Shown: piece after piece, positions 1-11,173 of the stretch | Position numbering within the stretch: position 1 is the first letter of the stretch | Layout: every line of letters starts with the position of its first letter | NCBI GenBank assembly: GCA_021324355.1 | Contig: JAJPJD010000041.1 | Span: 1-32,909 of the forward strand | Reading direction: 5' to 3' | DNA length: 32,909 bases | DNA from: Actinomycetota bacterium | Lineage (GTDB): Bacteria; Actinomycetota; Acidimicrobiia; Acidimicrobiales; RAAP-2 | Program-made: the position numbers and the translations under genes | The notes under the pieces: generated by a model | The model's database searches: none | What the model was told of the DNA's origin: nothing | The model's input: only the letters and a program-made list of their open reading frames with translations

Positions 1-317
1 CGGCGCCGGCGCCGACTGCTGGCTGATTGCCCCGCCGCTCCCTCGCTGCCCCCCCGTGCGGCTGCCCCCTCACCACTTCGAGCCGGAACTTGCCGCTCCG
101 TGGCCGCTCGGCGAGGCCGGTGCTGCCGCTTGGGCCGCGGCCTGACCGGCCGAACCCGGGCCCGGACGCGCGCCTCGCCGCGGGTGCGGCCGAACAGCCC
201 AACCTTCGGCTCGGACAGGATGATCCATTCCGCGTCCTGCTCGGCCACCCCGAGCTGTTCGAGTGCCTGTTCCTTGGCTTCCTCGAGCGTGCGGCCCGAG
301 ATCTCTACCCACTCCAC
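1..317 (-). CDS. jag: Jag/KhpB RNA-binding protein, N-terminal part (gene runs off left edge)
   Basis: The minus frame from a GTG at 317 stays open to base 1 and gives about 105 residues. The first 55 match the Jag N-terminal domain: it begins VEWVEISGRTLEEAKEQAL and contains ILSEPKVGLFGRTRGEARV, the typical K-x-G-L-F-G signature. An Arg/Ala/Gly-rich linker follows. The KH and R3H RNA-binding domains that normally complete Jag (KhpB) lie outside the window. In the family, KhpB works with KhpA as an RNA chaperone affecting cell division and envelope. The GTG start follows the yidC stop (320) by two bases, and a GGAAGG lies about ten bases upstream, so it is probably co-translated with yidC. 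Identity is clear; completeness cannot be judged. Confidence 0.88.
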   Translation of the reverse strand, partial: MEWVEISGRTLEEAKEQALEQLGVAEQDAEWIILSEPKVGLFGRTRGEARVRARVRPVRPRPKRQHRPRRAATERQVPARSGEGAAARGGSEGAAGQSASSRRRR

Positions 318-319
318 CG

Positions 320-1420
320 CTACCGCGCCTTCCGTGGTCGCTTCCCCCGTGCCCTGGGGTGGGGGGCCGGCTTCTTCCCCCCATTCCTGGCGCTCCCCGA
401 GCCCGCCTGCGGCGCCGGCTTCCCGTTCCGCTGGACTGGCTTTGCCTCGGGGGCCGCGCCATTGCTCGCTGCCCCCACCCCATCGGGGTCGCTCGACCCG
501 GCCACCAGCCCCGGCGCGCCAGCCAGTCGGCCCAGCCCCCGCCTGGCTCCTCCGATCGTGCGCTCCGCACCCACCGGCTGGACCATGCCGGTCCGGAACA
601 TCACTTCTTGCGTCAGGATCCGGATTACCGTCGACACGATCATATACACGACCACTGCCGCCGGAACTAAAAAGTAAATGTAGGCAAATAGTATCGGCGT
701 TATTTTCTGAATGGTCTGCATCTGCTTGTTGGCAGTTGCTTGCTTATTGCGGCTGTTCATCTGCCGCATCTGGAAGTACTGCAGACCAACTGCAACTGCA
801 ACTAGGGCAAAGAATGGGACCCGCTGTGCCCCGCTCAAGCCATGGCCAAACGGCTTGTTCGCCAGGTCCACGCCGAAGGACACCATGATCCCATGCCCAG
901 CCACCAGGGGATGTGCGAGGCTGTGGTAGAGCTTGTCCACCAAGGAGTACGACGTTGCGCCGTGGGGTGGCTTTGGGATATAGCGGGGCTGAACCACCTG
1001 CTGAGTGACACCATTGACCTTCGTCGTTACCACGTTGGTCAAGCCACGGATCGTGTCGTACAGGATGATGAGGAAGGGCATCTGCAGGAACATCGGTAGA
1101 CAGCCACCGGCTGGGTTGATGCCCTTTTCTTTGTAGAGCGCCATCAGCTCTTCGTTCAGCTTCTGGCGGTTCTCCGCGCCCTTGTACTTGGCCTGGAGTT
1201 TCTTGATCTCCGGTTGGAGCTCCTGCATGGCAAGCATCGAACGGGTGCTCTTCACGGTCAACGGGGTCAGCAGCACCATGACGACCACCGTCAACAGGGC
1301 AATCGCGACCGCGTAGTTCGGGATCAGCCCGTAGATGAGGGCGAGCACCCACCCGACCAGGTCGAAGAGGGGCTGGAAGATCCGCCCGATGTCGTGGAAC
1401 AGCGCGTTCTCGGCCAGCAT
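320..1420 (-). CDS. yidC: Membrane protein insertase YidC (Oxa1 family)
   Basis: This is a 366-residue YidC/Oxa1 insertase, which places proteins in the cytoplasmic membrane alone or with SecYEG. Start ATG at 1420 was chosen because the protein then opens directly into the family's first membrane segment (about 22-52) and the ATG overlaps the yidD stop (TGATG). Visible features are the conserved Arg (R60) after the first helix, the charged cytoplasmic hairpin 65-100 (EIKKLQAKYK), the helix with INPAGGCLPMFLQMPFLIIL (101-120), and hydrophobic segments near 203-216 and 241-268. A long basic, Ala/Gly/Pro-rich C-terminal tail (about 280-366) follows, as in many Gram-positive YidC proteins where the tail contacts ribosomes. 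There is no large periplasmic domain, which is the Gram-positive form. Longer in-frame starts exist but would overlap yidD. Confidence 0.96.
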   Translation of the reverse strand: MLAENALFHDIGRIFQPLFDLVGWVLALIYGLIPNYAVAIALLTVVVMVLLTPLTVKSTRSMLAMQELQPEIKKLQAKYKGAENRQKLNEELMALYKEKGINPAGGCLPMFLQMPFLIILYDTIRGLTNVVTTKVNGVTQQVVQPRYIPKPPHGATSYSLVDKLYHSLAHPLVAGHGIMVSFGVDLANKPFGHGLSGAQRVPFFALVAVAVGLQYFQMRQMNSRNKQATANKQMQTIQKITPILFAYIYFLVPAAVVVYMIVSTVIRILTQEVMFRTGMVQPVGAERTIGGARRGLGRLAGAPGLVAGSSDPDGVGAASNGAAPEAKPVQRNGKPAPQAGSGSARNGGKKPAPHPRARGKRPRKAR

Positions 1421-1671
1421 CACCGTCCGGCCCCGTGTCCAAGCGGCGGGACCAGGTCCACGCCGCTTCCGCCGAAGGGATGGCAACGCAGGAGTCGCCG
1501 GACGGCCAACCGCCCCCCGTGCCACAGGCCGTGCGTCTCGATCGCTTCGGACGCGTACGCCGAGCACGACGGCCAGAACCGGCATGGCGACGGCCGGCCG
1601 GCGCGCAGCGTTTGATAGAGGCCGATCACCCCCAACGCCAGCCGGGCCGGGACGGACGCCGGCGCTTTCAT
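1420..1671 (-). CDS. yidD: Membrane protein insertion efficiency factor YidD
   Basis: A YidD-family protein of 83 residues starting with [20 protein letters not shown]. It has the family signature: an amphipathic N-terminal helix, then [15 protein letters not shown] with paired cysteines, and [18 protein letters not shown] near the C terminus. YidD is a small membrane-peripheral protein that assists YidC. Start ATG 1671 overlaps the rnpA stop in ATGA, and the stop overlaps the yidC start in TGATG, so rnpA, yidD and yidC look translationally coupled. A longer in-frame start at 1779 would lie wholly inside rnpA and is unlikely. Confidence 0.95.
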   Translation of the reverse strand: MKAPASVPARLALGVIGLYQTLRAGRPSPCRFWPSCSAYASEAIETHGLWHGGRLAVRRLLRCHPFGGSGVDLVPPLGHGAGR

Positions 1672-2009
1672 CGAGGCGCTCCCCGGCGCGCGGCGGTGGT
1701 CATCGCCTCCCGGACCACCGTCTGCAGTCTGGAAAACTCCAGGTCCAGGACCTCGTGTCCGGCCCCGACCAGGTAGCACCCTGGCGGCGCCCCGGCGGTC
1801 GCGACCGCGGCCCGCAGCCGGCGCCGGACCCGGTTCCGGACCACCGCCGGTCCGCAGTGCCGCCCGACCGCGTACGCCACCTGGGCGACTGGCCGGTCAC
1901 TGGGCACCCAGCGGACGTGGACCGGGCCGGCGGCAGCCCGGCCAGCAGGCCGGCGCAGGGCGGCGAACACCCGCCGGTGGCGGATCCGGTCGACCGGTGG
2001 CGCGGGCAC
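1668..2009 (-). CDS. rnpA: Ribonuclease P protein component RnpA
   Basis: The protein subunit of RNase P, which helps the RNA subunit cleave tRNA 5' leaders. From GTG 2009 it is 113 residues. The RNR signature is visible in [14 protein letters not shown], preceded by [14 protein letters not shown] in the position of the family's conserved Gly-x-x-x-Gly/Ala stretch, and the protein is strongly basic. GTG 2009 was chosen because it sits just after the rpmH stop (2014) and gives a normal length. An in-frame ATG at 2054 would add 15 residues and overlap rpmH by 41 bases, which is possible since rpmH-rnpA overlaps are known. The 3' end overlaps yidD by 4 bases. Confidence 0.92.
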   Translation of the reverse strand: MPAPPVDRIRHRRVFAALRRPAGRAAAGPVHVRWVPSDRPVAQVAYAVGRHCGPAVVRNRVRRRLRAAVATAGAPPGCYLVGAGHEVLDLEFSRLQTVVREAMTTAARRGAPR

Positions 2010-2013
2010 AGCC

Positions 2014-2148
2014 TCAGACCGTGAGCCGCCGGCGGTGCTTCCGTCGGCGGGCACGCAAGATGGCGCGGCCGCTGCGGGTCGCCATCCGGGCTCGAAACCC
2101 GTGCGTCTTGGCCCGTTTCCGGGTGTTCGGTTGGTAGGTCCGCTTCAC
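2014..2148 (-). CDS. rpmH: 50S ribosomal protein L34
   Basis: L34, 44 residues, with the near-invariant start [20 protein letters not shown] and the Arg/Lys-rich end [11 protein letters not shown]. It is a structural protein of the large ribosomal subunit. The start codon is GTG (2148), with GGAGAAAGG about nine bases upstream. It is the first gene of the leftward rpmH-rnpA-yidD-yidC-jag operon, the standard arrangement beside oriC. The reading frame is open well upstream of the GTG, but only this start gives the conserved N terminus. Confidence 0.96.
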   Translation of the reverse strand: MKRTYQPNTRKRAKTHGFRARMATRSGRAILRARRRKHRRRLTV

Positions 2149-2384
2149 GCCGCTCGGCCTTTCTCCATCCCGCGCGTCGATGCCACAGCGGGGGCCCGCC
2201 GGCGGCCGGGTCCTACGAGCCGCGGCGCGACGGGACGTCTCCCTGAGACTAGTGGCGATCGGCCGATCGCCACTAGTCGCCGCCGGTCCAACGGTGTACC
2301 TTCGAACGACCAGGTAATGACCTGTGTTCCACACCTGTGGAGGACATTGTGGACGGTACCACCTGGAGGAGCTCGGAGGCGCAG
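2149..2384 (+). promoter_or_regulatory. Divergent rpmH/dnaA control region
   Basis: These 236 bases separate the divergently transcribed rpmH and dnaA and must hold both promoters. A perfect 32-bp palindrome is at 2247-2278 (separate entry). Nearer dnaA there is a TGTG-TTC-CACA inverted repeat (about 2323-2333) and two ACCTGTG direct repeats. TACCTT near 2296 fits the actinobacterial TAnnnT -10 pattern, but I see no convincing -35, so promoter positions are not assigned. Two Shine-Dalgarno plus GTG units precede dnaA (GGAGG 2339-2343/GTG 2349 and GGAGG 2375-2379/GTG 2385). Imperfect DnaA-box-like sequences (TGTGGAC) occur near 2349 and 2404, so autoregulation by DnaA is plausible. Confidence 0.6.
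2247..2278. repeat. Perfect 32-bp palindrome between rpmH and dnaA
   Basis: The 16-base half gactagtggcgatcgg is followed with no spacer by its exact reverse complement. It contains two ACTAGT sites and two GATC sites and reads GGCGATCG/CGATCGCC around the centre. It lies about 100 bp from either start codon. A perfect two-fold site of this length suits a homodimeric or tetrameric regulator, a cruciform, or a hairpin in either leader transcript. It does not match the parS consensus or a DnaA box. Function is unknown. Confidence 0.9.
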
Positions 2385-3752
2385 GTGGAAGACACCAACG
2401 GGTTGTGGACACGCTGTGCCGCGCTCCTGCGGGAACAGCTGCCGGAATCCGCGTGGCAGATGTGGCTCGCCGGGATCGAGCCAGTCACCGTCCGGACCAC
2501 CGACACCTCCGTCGTCTTGGTCCTCGGGGTCCCCAACCAGGCCGTTCGCGACCGGCTCGAGACCCGGTACCTTTCGCGGATCCGGGAGACCTTGGCCATG
2601 CTCGCCGGCCACGACATCGAGGTGGAGCTCAAGGTCCGCCCCGACGTGCCGGTGCCAGTCCCAGGACCCCAGCTCCAGCCCGCCGAACCCACCGTGACCG
2701 GCTCGTCGACGACCGAGGACGCGACGGTGATCCTCGATTCCCGATTCACCTTCGACAGCTTCGTCGCCGCCTCGTCCAACCGCTTGGCCTACGCCGCCGC
2801 GCAAGCGGTCGCCGAGAACCCCGGCCGGGCGTACAACCCGCTGTACATCTACGGAGACTCGGGCCTCGGCAAGACCCACCTGCTTCACGCGATTGGGAAC
2901 TATGTACGGGAGAACTTCCCGCACCGCAAGGTTCGCTACGTGACGACAGAAACCTTCATGAATGACTACGTCGAGTCGCTCCGGCTCGCCACACAAATGG
3001 TGTTCAAGCGCCACTACCGGGACTGCGACATGCTGTTGATCGACGACATTCAGTTCATGCAGGGTCGAAGCGGGCTGCAGGAGGAGTTTTTCCACACCTA
3101 CAACGATCTCCACGGAACTGGCCGCCAAATTGTCCTCACCTCCGATCGTGCCCCGACCTCGATCGAGACCCTTCAGGACCGGCTACGCAGCCGCTTCCTT
3201 TCCGGCCTCATCACCGAGATCGATCCTCCGGACTTGGAGACCCGTGTCGCGATCCTGCGATCCAAGGCAGCCGCGCACGGCATGGACGTTCCCAATGAGA
3301 TCCTGGATTTCATCGCCACCCATGTCACGAACAACATCCGCGAGCTCGAGGGAGCCCTGATCCGGGTGAGCGCCTTCGCCTCTTTGAACCAGCAACCGTT
3401 CTCCCTCGCACTCGCTGAGAAGGTCCTTGCGGACATGGTCTCGGCCTCCGAGACCCGGCAGATCACCCCCCAGGCCATCCTCGAGACCACGGCTGCCTAC
3501 TACGGTTTCACCGTCGACGCCCTCTGCGGCCCCAGCCGAACTCGGCCCCTGGTCACCGCCCGCCAGGTCGCCATGTACCTGGTGCGCGACCTCACCGAGC
3601 ACAGCTACCCGACGATCGCTCGGATCTTCGGCGGCCGTGACCACACGACCGTGATCCACGCCGTCGACAAGATCACCAAGCAGATGATGGAGCGCCGGCA
3701 AATCTACGACCAGGTCACGGACCTGATCTACAAGATCAAGAGCAACCAGTGA
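2385..3752 (+). CDS. dnaA: Chromosomal replication initiator DnaA
   Basis: DnaA binds oriC, opens it and loads the replicative helicase. From GTG 2385 it has 455 residues: domain I (about 5-75, LWTRCAALL...SAWQMWL), a very short domain II, AAA+ domain III and DNA-binding domain IV. Walker A is GDSGLGKT (157-164), Walker B is [10 protein letters not shown], and the domain IV signature [15 protein letters not shown] is intact near the C terminus. GTG 2385 was chosen because GGAGG lies five bases upstream and domain I begins a few residues later. GTG 2349 has an equally good GGAGG, and GTG 2337 is also in frame, giving 467 or 471 residues. The short domain II contrasts with the long acidic linker in streptomycetes. 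It heads the rightward replication gene set. Confidence 0.97.
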   Translation: MEDTNGLWTRCAALLREQLPESAWQMWLAGIEPVTVRTTDTSVVLVLGVPNQAVRDRLETRYLSRIRETLAMLAGHDIEVELKVRPDVPVPVPGPQLQPAEPTVTGSSTTEDATVILDSRFTFDSFVAASSNRLAYAAAQAVAENPGRAYNPLYIYGDSGLGKTHLLHAIGNYVRENFPHRKVRYVTTETFMNDYVESLRLATQMVFKRHYRDCDMLLIDDIQFMQGRSGLQEEFFHTYNDLHGTGRQIVLTSDRAPTSIETLQDRLRSRFLSGLITEIDPPDLETRVAILRSKAAAHGMDVPNEILDFIATHVTNNIRELEGALIRVSAFASLNQQPFSLALAEKVLADMVSASETRQITPQAILETTAAYYGFTVDALCGPSRTRPLVTARQVAMYLVRDLTEHSYPTIARIFGGRDHTTVIHAVDKITKQMMERRQIYDQVTDLIYKIKSNQ

Positions 3753-4037
3753 CCGCCTGGGGATACCAGGGCGCGAAAGCTGTGCATGCTCCGCCCCTTC
3801 CTGGGACGCATCGGCCAGTTGTCCCCATCCGGCCGAAGCCCCGCCGCCATCCATCCCCAGCCCTCCCCAGCTCATCCACTGCCACGCGGCCGCCACATCC
3901 GCCGCTGAGCAGGGCTGTCTTCACGCAATGCACAATCCCCAGCCCTTATCACCACTATCAACGCGAAATCTCCCCTCAGTCACCACAACGAGTCAGTACA
4001 CGGTGAGCACTCCTCATGGCCGAAAGGACCGGAAGCG
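3753..4037. other. Candidate replication origin (oriC), dnaA-dnaN intergenic region
   Basis: The 285-bp gap between dnaA and dnaN is the usual oriC position in actinobacteria. I see no exact TTATCCACA or TTGTCCACA box. Instead related pyrimidine-rich elements recur: TATCCCCAGG (minus strand, 3756-3765), TTGTCCCCA (3819-3827), CATCCCCAG (3852-3860), TCATCCACT (3872-3880), AATCCCCAG (3934-3942) and TTATCACCA (3946-3954). The right part (about 3925-4000) is richer in A and T than the surroundings and could be the unwinding element. Gene orientation diverges around dnaA, supporting an origin here. No coding sequence is supported in the gap. Placement is inference; the rpmH-dnaA gap is the alternative. 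Confidence 0.5.
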
Positions 4038-5144
4038 GTGAAGTTTCGTTCGGAACGTGATGCCCTGGTCGATGTGCTGGCCACTGCCAGTCGGGCGGTA
4101 GGGGGCCGAGGCGTGTCGTCGGTGGTCCTCTCCGGGGTGCTGCTGACATGCGAGGGCAATGGGCTGCGGGCAACCGGGACGGACCTCGACCTGACGATCC
4201 GGGTCGATCAGGAGGTGATCGGGCTCGAGTCCGGGTCGTGCGTGGTGCCGGCCCGTCTGGCCACCGACGTGGTGCGTTCGTTGGAGCCTGGCGCGGTGAC
4301 GGTGGAGGCAGGGGAGGAGCGGGTGGAGATCTCTGCCGCCCGTTCGCGCTTCGAGCTGCGGGCGTTTCCGGTGGTGGAGTTTCCGACCCTTGGGGAGCCA
4401 CCGGAGGGAGGGCAGGCGCTCGGGCCTGGGTTGGCCGAAGGGCTCCGGCAGGTCATTCGGGCGGCCTCGAATGACGATGCCCGACCGTTGTTGACCGGGG
4501 TCTTGATCACGGCCGAAGGTGGGAGTGTGCGGCTGGTCGCAACGGACTCCTACCGGCTCGCGCTTCGGGACTTGCGGGAGACCAAGGCGATCTCAGAGGA
4601 GGCGGACATCTTGGTTCCCGCACGGGCCTTGGCGGAGCTGCAGCGGCTCTTGCCGACGGCAGCCGACGCTGCGTCGCCGGTCGTGGTGAGCGCGGGGGCT
4701 CATGAGGTGAGCTTCACGGTGGGCTCGGTGGAGGTGCGGAGCCGTTTGTTGGACGGGAGCTACCCCGACTATCGACAGCTGATCCCGGAGAGCTACCCAA
4801 ACCGGCTGCACCTCGGCAAGGAGTCCTTGTTGGCCGCCCTGCGACGGGTTCGGCTCCTTGTCCGAGACAACACCACCCCGGTTCGGCTCGCGATGCGCTC
4901 AGGAGGGGTGGACCTCTCCGTCATGTCTCAAGAGCTAGGCGAGGCAAACGAGACCGTCGATGGCGATTTCTCGGGAGAAGACCTGCTCATTGCGTTCAAC
5001 CCGTCGTATTTGATCGACGGCGTCGAGGCAGTACTGGACGACGAGGTGATCATCGAGACGGCCGATCCGAGTAGGCCGGCGACCGTCCGAGCCGCGGAAC
5101 GAGACGACTACCGCTACCTGTTGATGCCGGTACGGGTGTCCTGA
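4038..5144 (+). CDS. dnaN: DNA polymerase III beta subunit (sliding clamp)
   Basis: The 368-residue beta clamp, which dimerises as a ring on DNA and holds polymerase III and repair polymerases to the template. It starts VKFRSERDALVDVLATASRAV and contains three repeated clamp domains of about 120 residues; LVATDSYRLALRDL is the conserved middle-domain strand and RYLLMPVR the conserved C-terminal motif that helps form the protein-binding pocket. GTG 4038 follows an AAAGGA nine bases upstream. Length and order (dnaA, dnaN, recF) are normal. A gap of 20 bases separates it from recF, suggesting co-transcription. Confidence 0.97.
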   Translation: MKFRSERDALVDVLATASRAVGGRGVSSVVLSGVLLTCEGNGLRATGTDLDLTIRVDQEVIGLESGSCVVPARLATDVVRSLEPGAVTVEAGEERVEISAARSRFELRAFPVVEFPTLGEPPEGGQALGPGLAEGLRQVIRAASNDDARPLLTGVLITAEGGSVRLVATDSYRLALRDLRETKAISEEADILVPARALAELQRLLPTAADAASPVVVSAGAHEVSFTVGSVEVRSRLLDGSYPDYRQLIPESYPNRLHLGKESLLAALRRVRLLVRDNTTPVRLAMRSGGVDLSVMSQELGEANETVDGDFSGEDLLIAFNPSYLIDGVEAVLDDEVIIETADPSRPATVRAAERDDYRYLLMPVRVS

Positions 5145-5164
5145 GGTCCGAAGAGCGACGGGCC

Positions 5165-6231
5165 GTGCTGCACTCGGTCGCGCTGACCGACTTTCGCTGT
5201 TTCACCGCCATCGTGGTGGAACCAGCGCCCGAGGGTACGACCGTGCTCACCGGACCCAATGGCAGCGGCAAGACGACCGTTCTGGAGGCAGTGGCCTACT
5301 TGGGTTCGGGACGATCGTTCCGCGGTGCACCCAGGGACGCGCTGGTGCGCACGGGGTGCGATCGGGCGTATATCCGAGGAGAACTGGTCGGAGGAGAACG
5401 GCGAGTGACCGTGGAGCTCGAGATCGGCCGGACCGGGTACCCGTCCCGAGCCCAAGTCAATCGTCAGCGGGCGAGCCGGGCGATTCTGGCCGAGGCTGCC
5501 CCTGCCACGATCTTCTCTCCGGAGGACCTTCGTATCGTGCAGGGCGGGCCGGCCGAACGGCGGCGGTTCCTCGACGACGCGGTGATCCCAGTCGACCGGC
5601 GTGCTGCGGCGATCCTGGAAGACCTGGAGCGCGCCTTGCGCCAGCGCGGCGCACTGCTTCGACAAGCCGCCGGCCGCTGCACCCCCGACATCGAACGGTC
5701 GCTCGCGGTCTGGGACGAGCGCCTCGCTCGGGCCGGCACCGCCCTGGCCGAAGCCCGGTCGCGTCTGGTGGCCGACCTGGGGCCGGCGGTGGCCGACGCG
5801 TATCACCAGGTCGCCGGGTCTGCTGGCGGCACCGTGCGCTTGTGCTACCGGCCGAGCTGGGACGGCGACTATGCGGTCGCTCTGGCCGAGGCCCGCCGGG
5901 AGGACCTTCGCCGGGCCACCACGACGGTCGGCCCGCACCGAGACGACCTGTCGATCGAGCTCGACCAGCGTGACGTCCGGTTCCAGTGCTCCCAGGGAGA
6001 GCAGCGTTGCGTCGCCCTCGGCCTCCGGCTCGGCCTCCACCAGCTCGTTGCCCGCCGCACCCACCACGCACCCACCCTCCTGCTCGACGACGTCTTCTCA
6101 GAGCTCGATCCAGTGCGAACCGAGGCGCTGGTGCGGGCGCTGCCGCCAGGCCAGTGTCTCTTGAGCACCGCGCTCGCGGTGCCAGCCGCCATGGAGGTGG
6201 CAGCGGTCCTGGACATCGGGAGCCTGGCCCG

Positions 6232-6235
<4 letters not shown>
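5165..6235 (+). CDS. recF: DNA replication and repair protein RecF
   Basis: RecF, 356 residues, is an SMC/ABC-like ATPase that helps RecR/RecO load RecA at gapped DNA. The Walker A is GPNGSGKT (30-37), the ABC signature region is CSQGEQR, and Walker B is in LLLDDVFSELD. The coiled middle portion contains the usual ERRRFLDDAV segment. GTG 5165 gives the typical N terminus (LHSVALTDFRCF). The stop overlaps the start of the DUF721 gene in ATGA, so the two are probably translationally coupled. The protein is slightly shorter than many homologues, but no domain is missing. Confidence 0.96.
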
Positions 6236-8641
<2,406 letters not shown>

Positions 8642-8655
8642 GGAGCCAGAACCCG

Positions 8656-11163
8656 ATGCCAACCAAGCGCACCACCCGCGCCTCTCGGACCTCGACCGCC
8701 GGACAGGGGGCCAACGGCCGGGCCAACGGCGACGCCGAGGCTGCGGTCGGGTTCATCGAGCCCATCGAGATCCAAGAGGAGATGGAGCGCTCGTTCATCG
8801 AGTACTCCATGTCGGTCATCACGGCACGAGCGCTCCCCGACGTGCGCGATGGGCTCAAGCCAGTGCAGCGCCGGATCCTCTACACCATGTACGACCAGGG
8901 GCTCAGGCCGGACCGGCCCCACGTCAAGTGCGCCGAGGTGGTCGGGCGGGTCATGGGGACCTTCCACCCTCACGGCGACGGTGCCATCTACGACGCACTG
9001 GTCCGTATGGTCCAGGACTTCTCCATGCGGCTCCCCCTCATCGACGGTCACGGGAACTTCGGTGGTACCGGTCCCGACGAGGGCCCTGCCGCCATGCGCT
9101 ACACCGAGTGCCGGCTGGCGCCGGTCGCGCTCGAGCTGATGAACGGCATCGACGAGGAGACGGTCGATTTTGGGCCGAACTACTCGAACGCGACCGAGGA
9201 GCCGCTGGTGCTCCCGGCCCGCTTCCCGAATCTGCTGGTGAACGGTTCCGAGGGCATCGCGGTGGGGATGGCGACCAAGATCGCTCCCCACAACCTGGGC
9301 GAGGTCATCGACGCCACGATCTACCTGATCGATCATCCCGACGCGACGCCCGATGACCTCATGCGCTTCATCCAGGGCCCGGACTTTCCGACCGGAGCGC
9401 TCATCCTGGGCCGCCAAGGCATCATCGACGCGTACCGCACCGGTCGGGGCTCCATTCGGATGCGAGCGGTCGCCGAGATCGAGGAGCAGCGAAGCGGCAC
9501 CAGCATCGTGGTCACCGAGCTCCCCTACCAGACCTCGGTTGAGGTGGTTGAGCAGAAGATCCACGAACTGGTCCGATCGGGCGAGCTGGACGGCATCGCT
9601 GAGGTCCAGAACGACTCGGCGGCCCGCCAGCCGCGGCTGGTGATCCGGCTGAAGCGGGACGTCAACGCCAACGTGGTTCTGAACAAGCTCTACAAGCACA
9701 CCCCGCTGCAGACCACCTTCGGCATGAACACCCTGGCACTGGTCGACGGGGTGCCCCGCACCTTGAACCTCTCCCAGCTGCTCGGGCACTACGTGGCGCA
9801 CCAGGTGGAGGTGGTCACCCGTCGTTCGCAGTACCAGCTGCGCAAGGCGAGGGCCCGAGCGCACATCGTCGAGGGGCTGCTCAAGGCAATCGGGATGCTC
9901 GACGCGGTGATCGCGACCATCCGGGCGTCCGAGGACCGCCCGGCGGCGCGGAACGCGTTGGTGGCAGAGCCGTTCTCTTTCAGCGAGGAGCAGGCCAACC
10001 ACATCTTGGACCTCCAGCTGGGCCGGCTGACCAGGCTCGGCCGCAGCGAGCTGGAGGAGGAGATGGCGCAGCTGCAGGCGACGATCGCCGAGCTCGAATC
10101 GATCCTGGCCGACGGCGCCAAGCTGCGGGCGGTGATCAAACGGGAGCTGGGCGAGGTGAAGGAGAAGTTCGCCGACCCGAGGCGCAGCGTGATCACTCAC
10201 GATCCGGGCGAGCTCGCGCTGGAGGACCTCATCTTCGATCAGGAGATCGTGGTCACCATGACCGCGGCCGGATACGTGAAGGCAGTGCCGGCGAGCGCGT
10301 TCCGCACCCAGGCTCGCGGCGGCCGGGGGGTCCAGGGAGCCCGGCTGAAGGAAGAAGACCTGGTGACCCATGTGGTCCACACCACGTCGCACGCGTACCT
10401 GCTGCTGTTCTCGGACCGAGGTCGTGCCTACCGGCTCCGAGGCCACGAGATCCCCACCAAGGACCGAACCGCCCGAGGCACGGCGCTGGTGAACCTGCTC
10501 CCGCTCGAGAGCGGCGAGCAGATCCGGGCGATCGTCGGGACGCGGGACTTCCCGCCCGACCACTTCCTCATGTTCGCCACCGCCCAGGGTCAGGTGAAGA
10601 AGACCCCGCTGTCGGAGTATGACAAGTCACGCCGTGAGGGCTTCATTGCGATCAACTTGCGGGACGGGGACCGGCTGGTCCGGGTGATCGAGACGAGCGG
10701 CGAAGACGACCTGTTCGTGGTGACCAGGCAGGGGATGACCATCCGCTTCGCCGAGGAGGAGATCCGGCCGATGGGCCGGGACGCGGCCGGGGTCCGGGGG
10801 ATCCGGCTGCGGCCGGGGGACGAGGTGGTCTCGTGCGACGTGGCCCGGGACGACGTCGACATCCTCATGGTGACCGACGCCGGCTACGGAAAGCGGACCA
10901 AGCTGGATCGGTTCCACCGCCAGGCTCGGGGCGGCCAGGGGGTCCGGGGGATCCGGCTCACCGCCAAGCGGGGCGCGGTGGTGGCGGCGTTCATGGTCCC
11001 CTACGACAGCGACATCCTGCTCGTGTCGTCCGGCGGGGTCACGATCCGGACCTCGGTGCGGGAGATCGCCTCTCAGGGCCGGGACGCGACCGGGGTCCGG
11101 ATCATGAACCTCGACGAGGGCCAGGTGGTGGCGTCGGTCGCGCTGGTGGCGGACCAGGACTGA
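8656..11163 (+). CDS. gyrA: DNA gyrase subunit A
   Basis: The cleavage-and-religation subunit of gyrase, 835 residues. A basic, low-complexity N-terminal extension (about 1-32) precedes the winged-helix breakage domain. The catalytic tyrosine is Tyr149 in [10 protein letters not shown]. The quinolone-determining loop reads [15 protein letters not shown]: the residue equivalent to E. coli Ser83 is Gly109 and that of Asp87 is Asp113. The C-terminal DNA-wrapping propeller is present, with a GyrA box QARGGRG and further Q-x-R-G-G-x-G repeats such as QARGGQG. GyrA with such a box is a true gyrase rather than Topo IV. The ATG lies 14 bases after gyrB. The gene converges with the RodZ-like gene, leaving only 10 bases between stops and no visible terminator. 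Confidence 0.97.
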   Translation: MPTKRTTRASRTSTAGQGANGRANGDAEAAVGFIEPIEIQEEMERSFIEYSMSVITARALPDVRDGLKPVQRRILYTMYDQGLRPDRPHVKCAEVVGRVMGTFHPHGDGAIYDALVRMVQDFSMRLPLIDGHGNFGGTGPDEGPAAMRYTECRLAPVALELMNGIDEETVDFGPNYSNATEEPLVLPARFPNLLVNGSEGIAVGMATKIAPHNLGEVIDATIYLIDHPDATPDDLMRFIQGPDFPTGALILGRQGIIDAYRTGRGSIRMRAVAEIEEQRSGTSIVVTELPYQTSVEVVEQKIHELVRSGELDGIAEVQNDSAARQPRLVIRLKRDVNANVVLNKLYKHTPLQTTFGMNTLALVDGVPRTLNLSQLLGHYVAHQVEVVTRRSQYQLRKARARAHIVEGLLKAIGMLDAVIATIRASEDRPAARNALVAEPFSFSEEQANHILDLQLGRLTRLGRSELEEEMAQLQATIAELESILADGAKLRAVIKRELGEVKEKFADPRRSVITHDPGELALEDLIFDQEIVVTMTAAGYVKAVPASAFRTQARGGRGVQGARLKEEDLVTHVVHTTSHAYLLLFSDRGRAYRLRGHEIPTKDRTARGTALVNLLPLESGEQIRAIVGTRDFPPDHFLMFATAQGQVKKTPLSEYDKSRREGFIAINLRDGDRLVRVIETSGEDDLFVVTRQGMTIRFAEEEIRPMGRDAAGVRGIRLRPGDEVVSCDVARDDVDILMVTDAGYGKRTKLDRFHRQARGGQGVRGIRLTAKRGAVVAAFMVPYDSDILLVSSGGVTIRTSVREIASQGRDATGVRIMNLDEGQVVASVALVADQD

Positions 11164-11173
11164 GCCGGCCGCC

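Noticed and set aside
27-1615. Long plus-strand frames opposite jag, yidC and yidD
   Set aside because: They are Arg/Pro/Ala-rich shadows of the true minus-strand genes, typical of high-GC DNA.
2145-3128. 327-codon minus frame opposite dnaA
   Set aside because: Overlaps the certain dnaA gene throughout, has no recognisable domain, and its composition mirrors the opposite strand.
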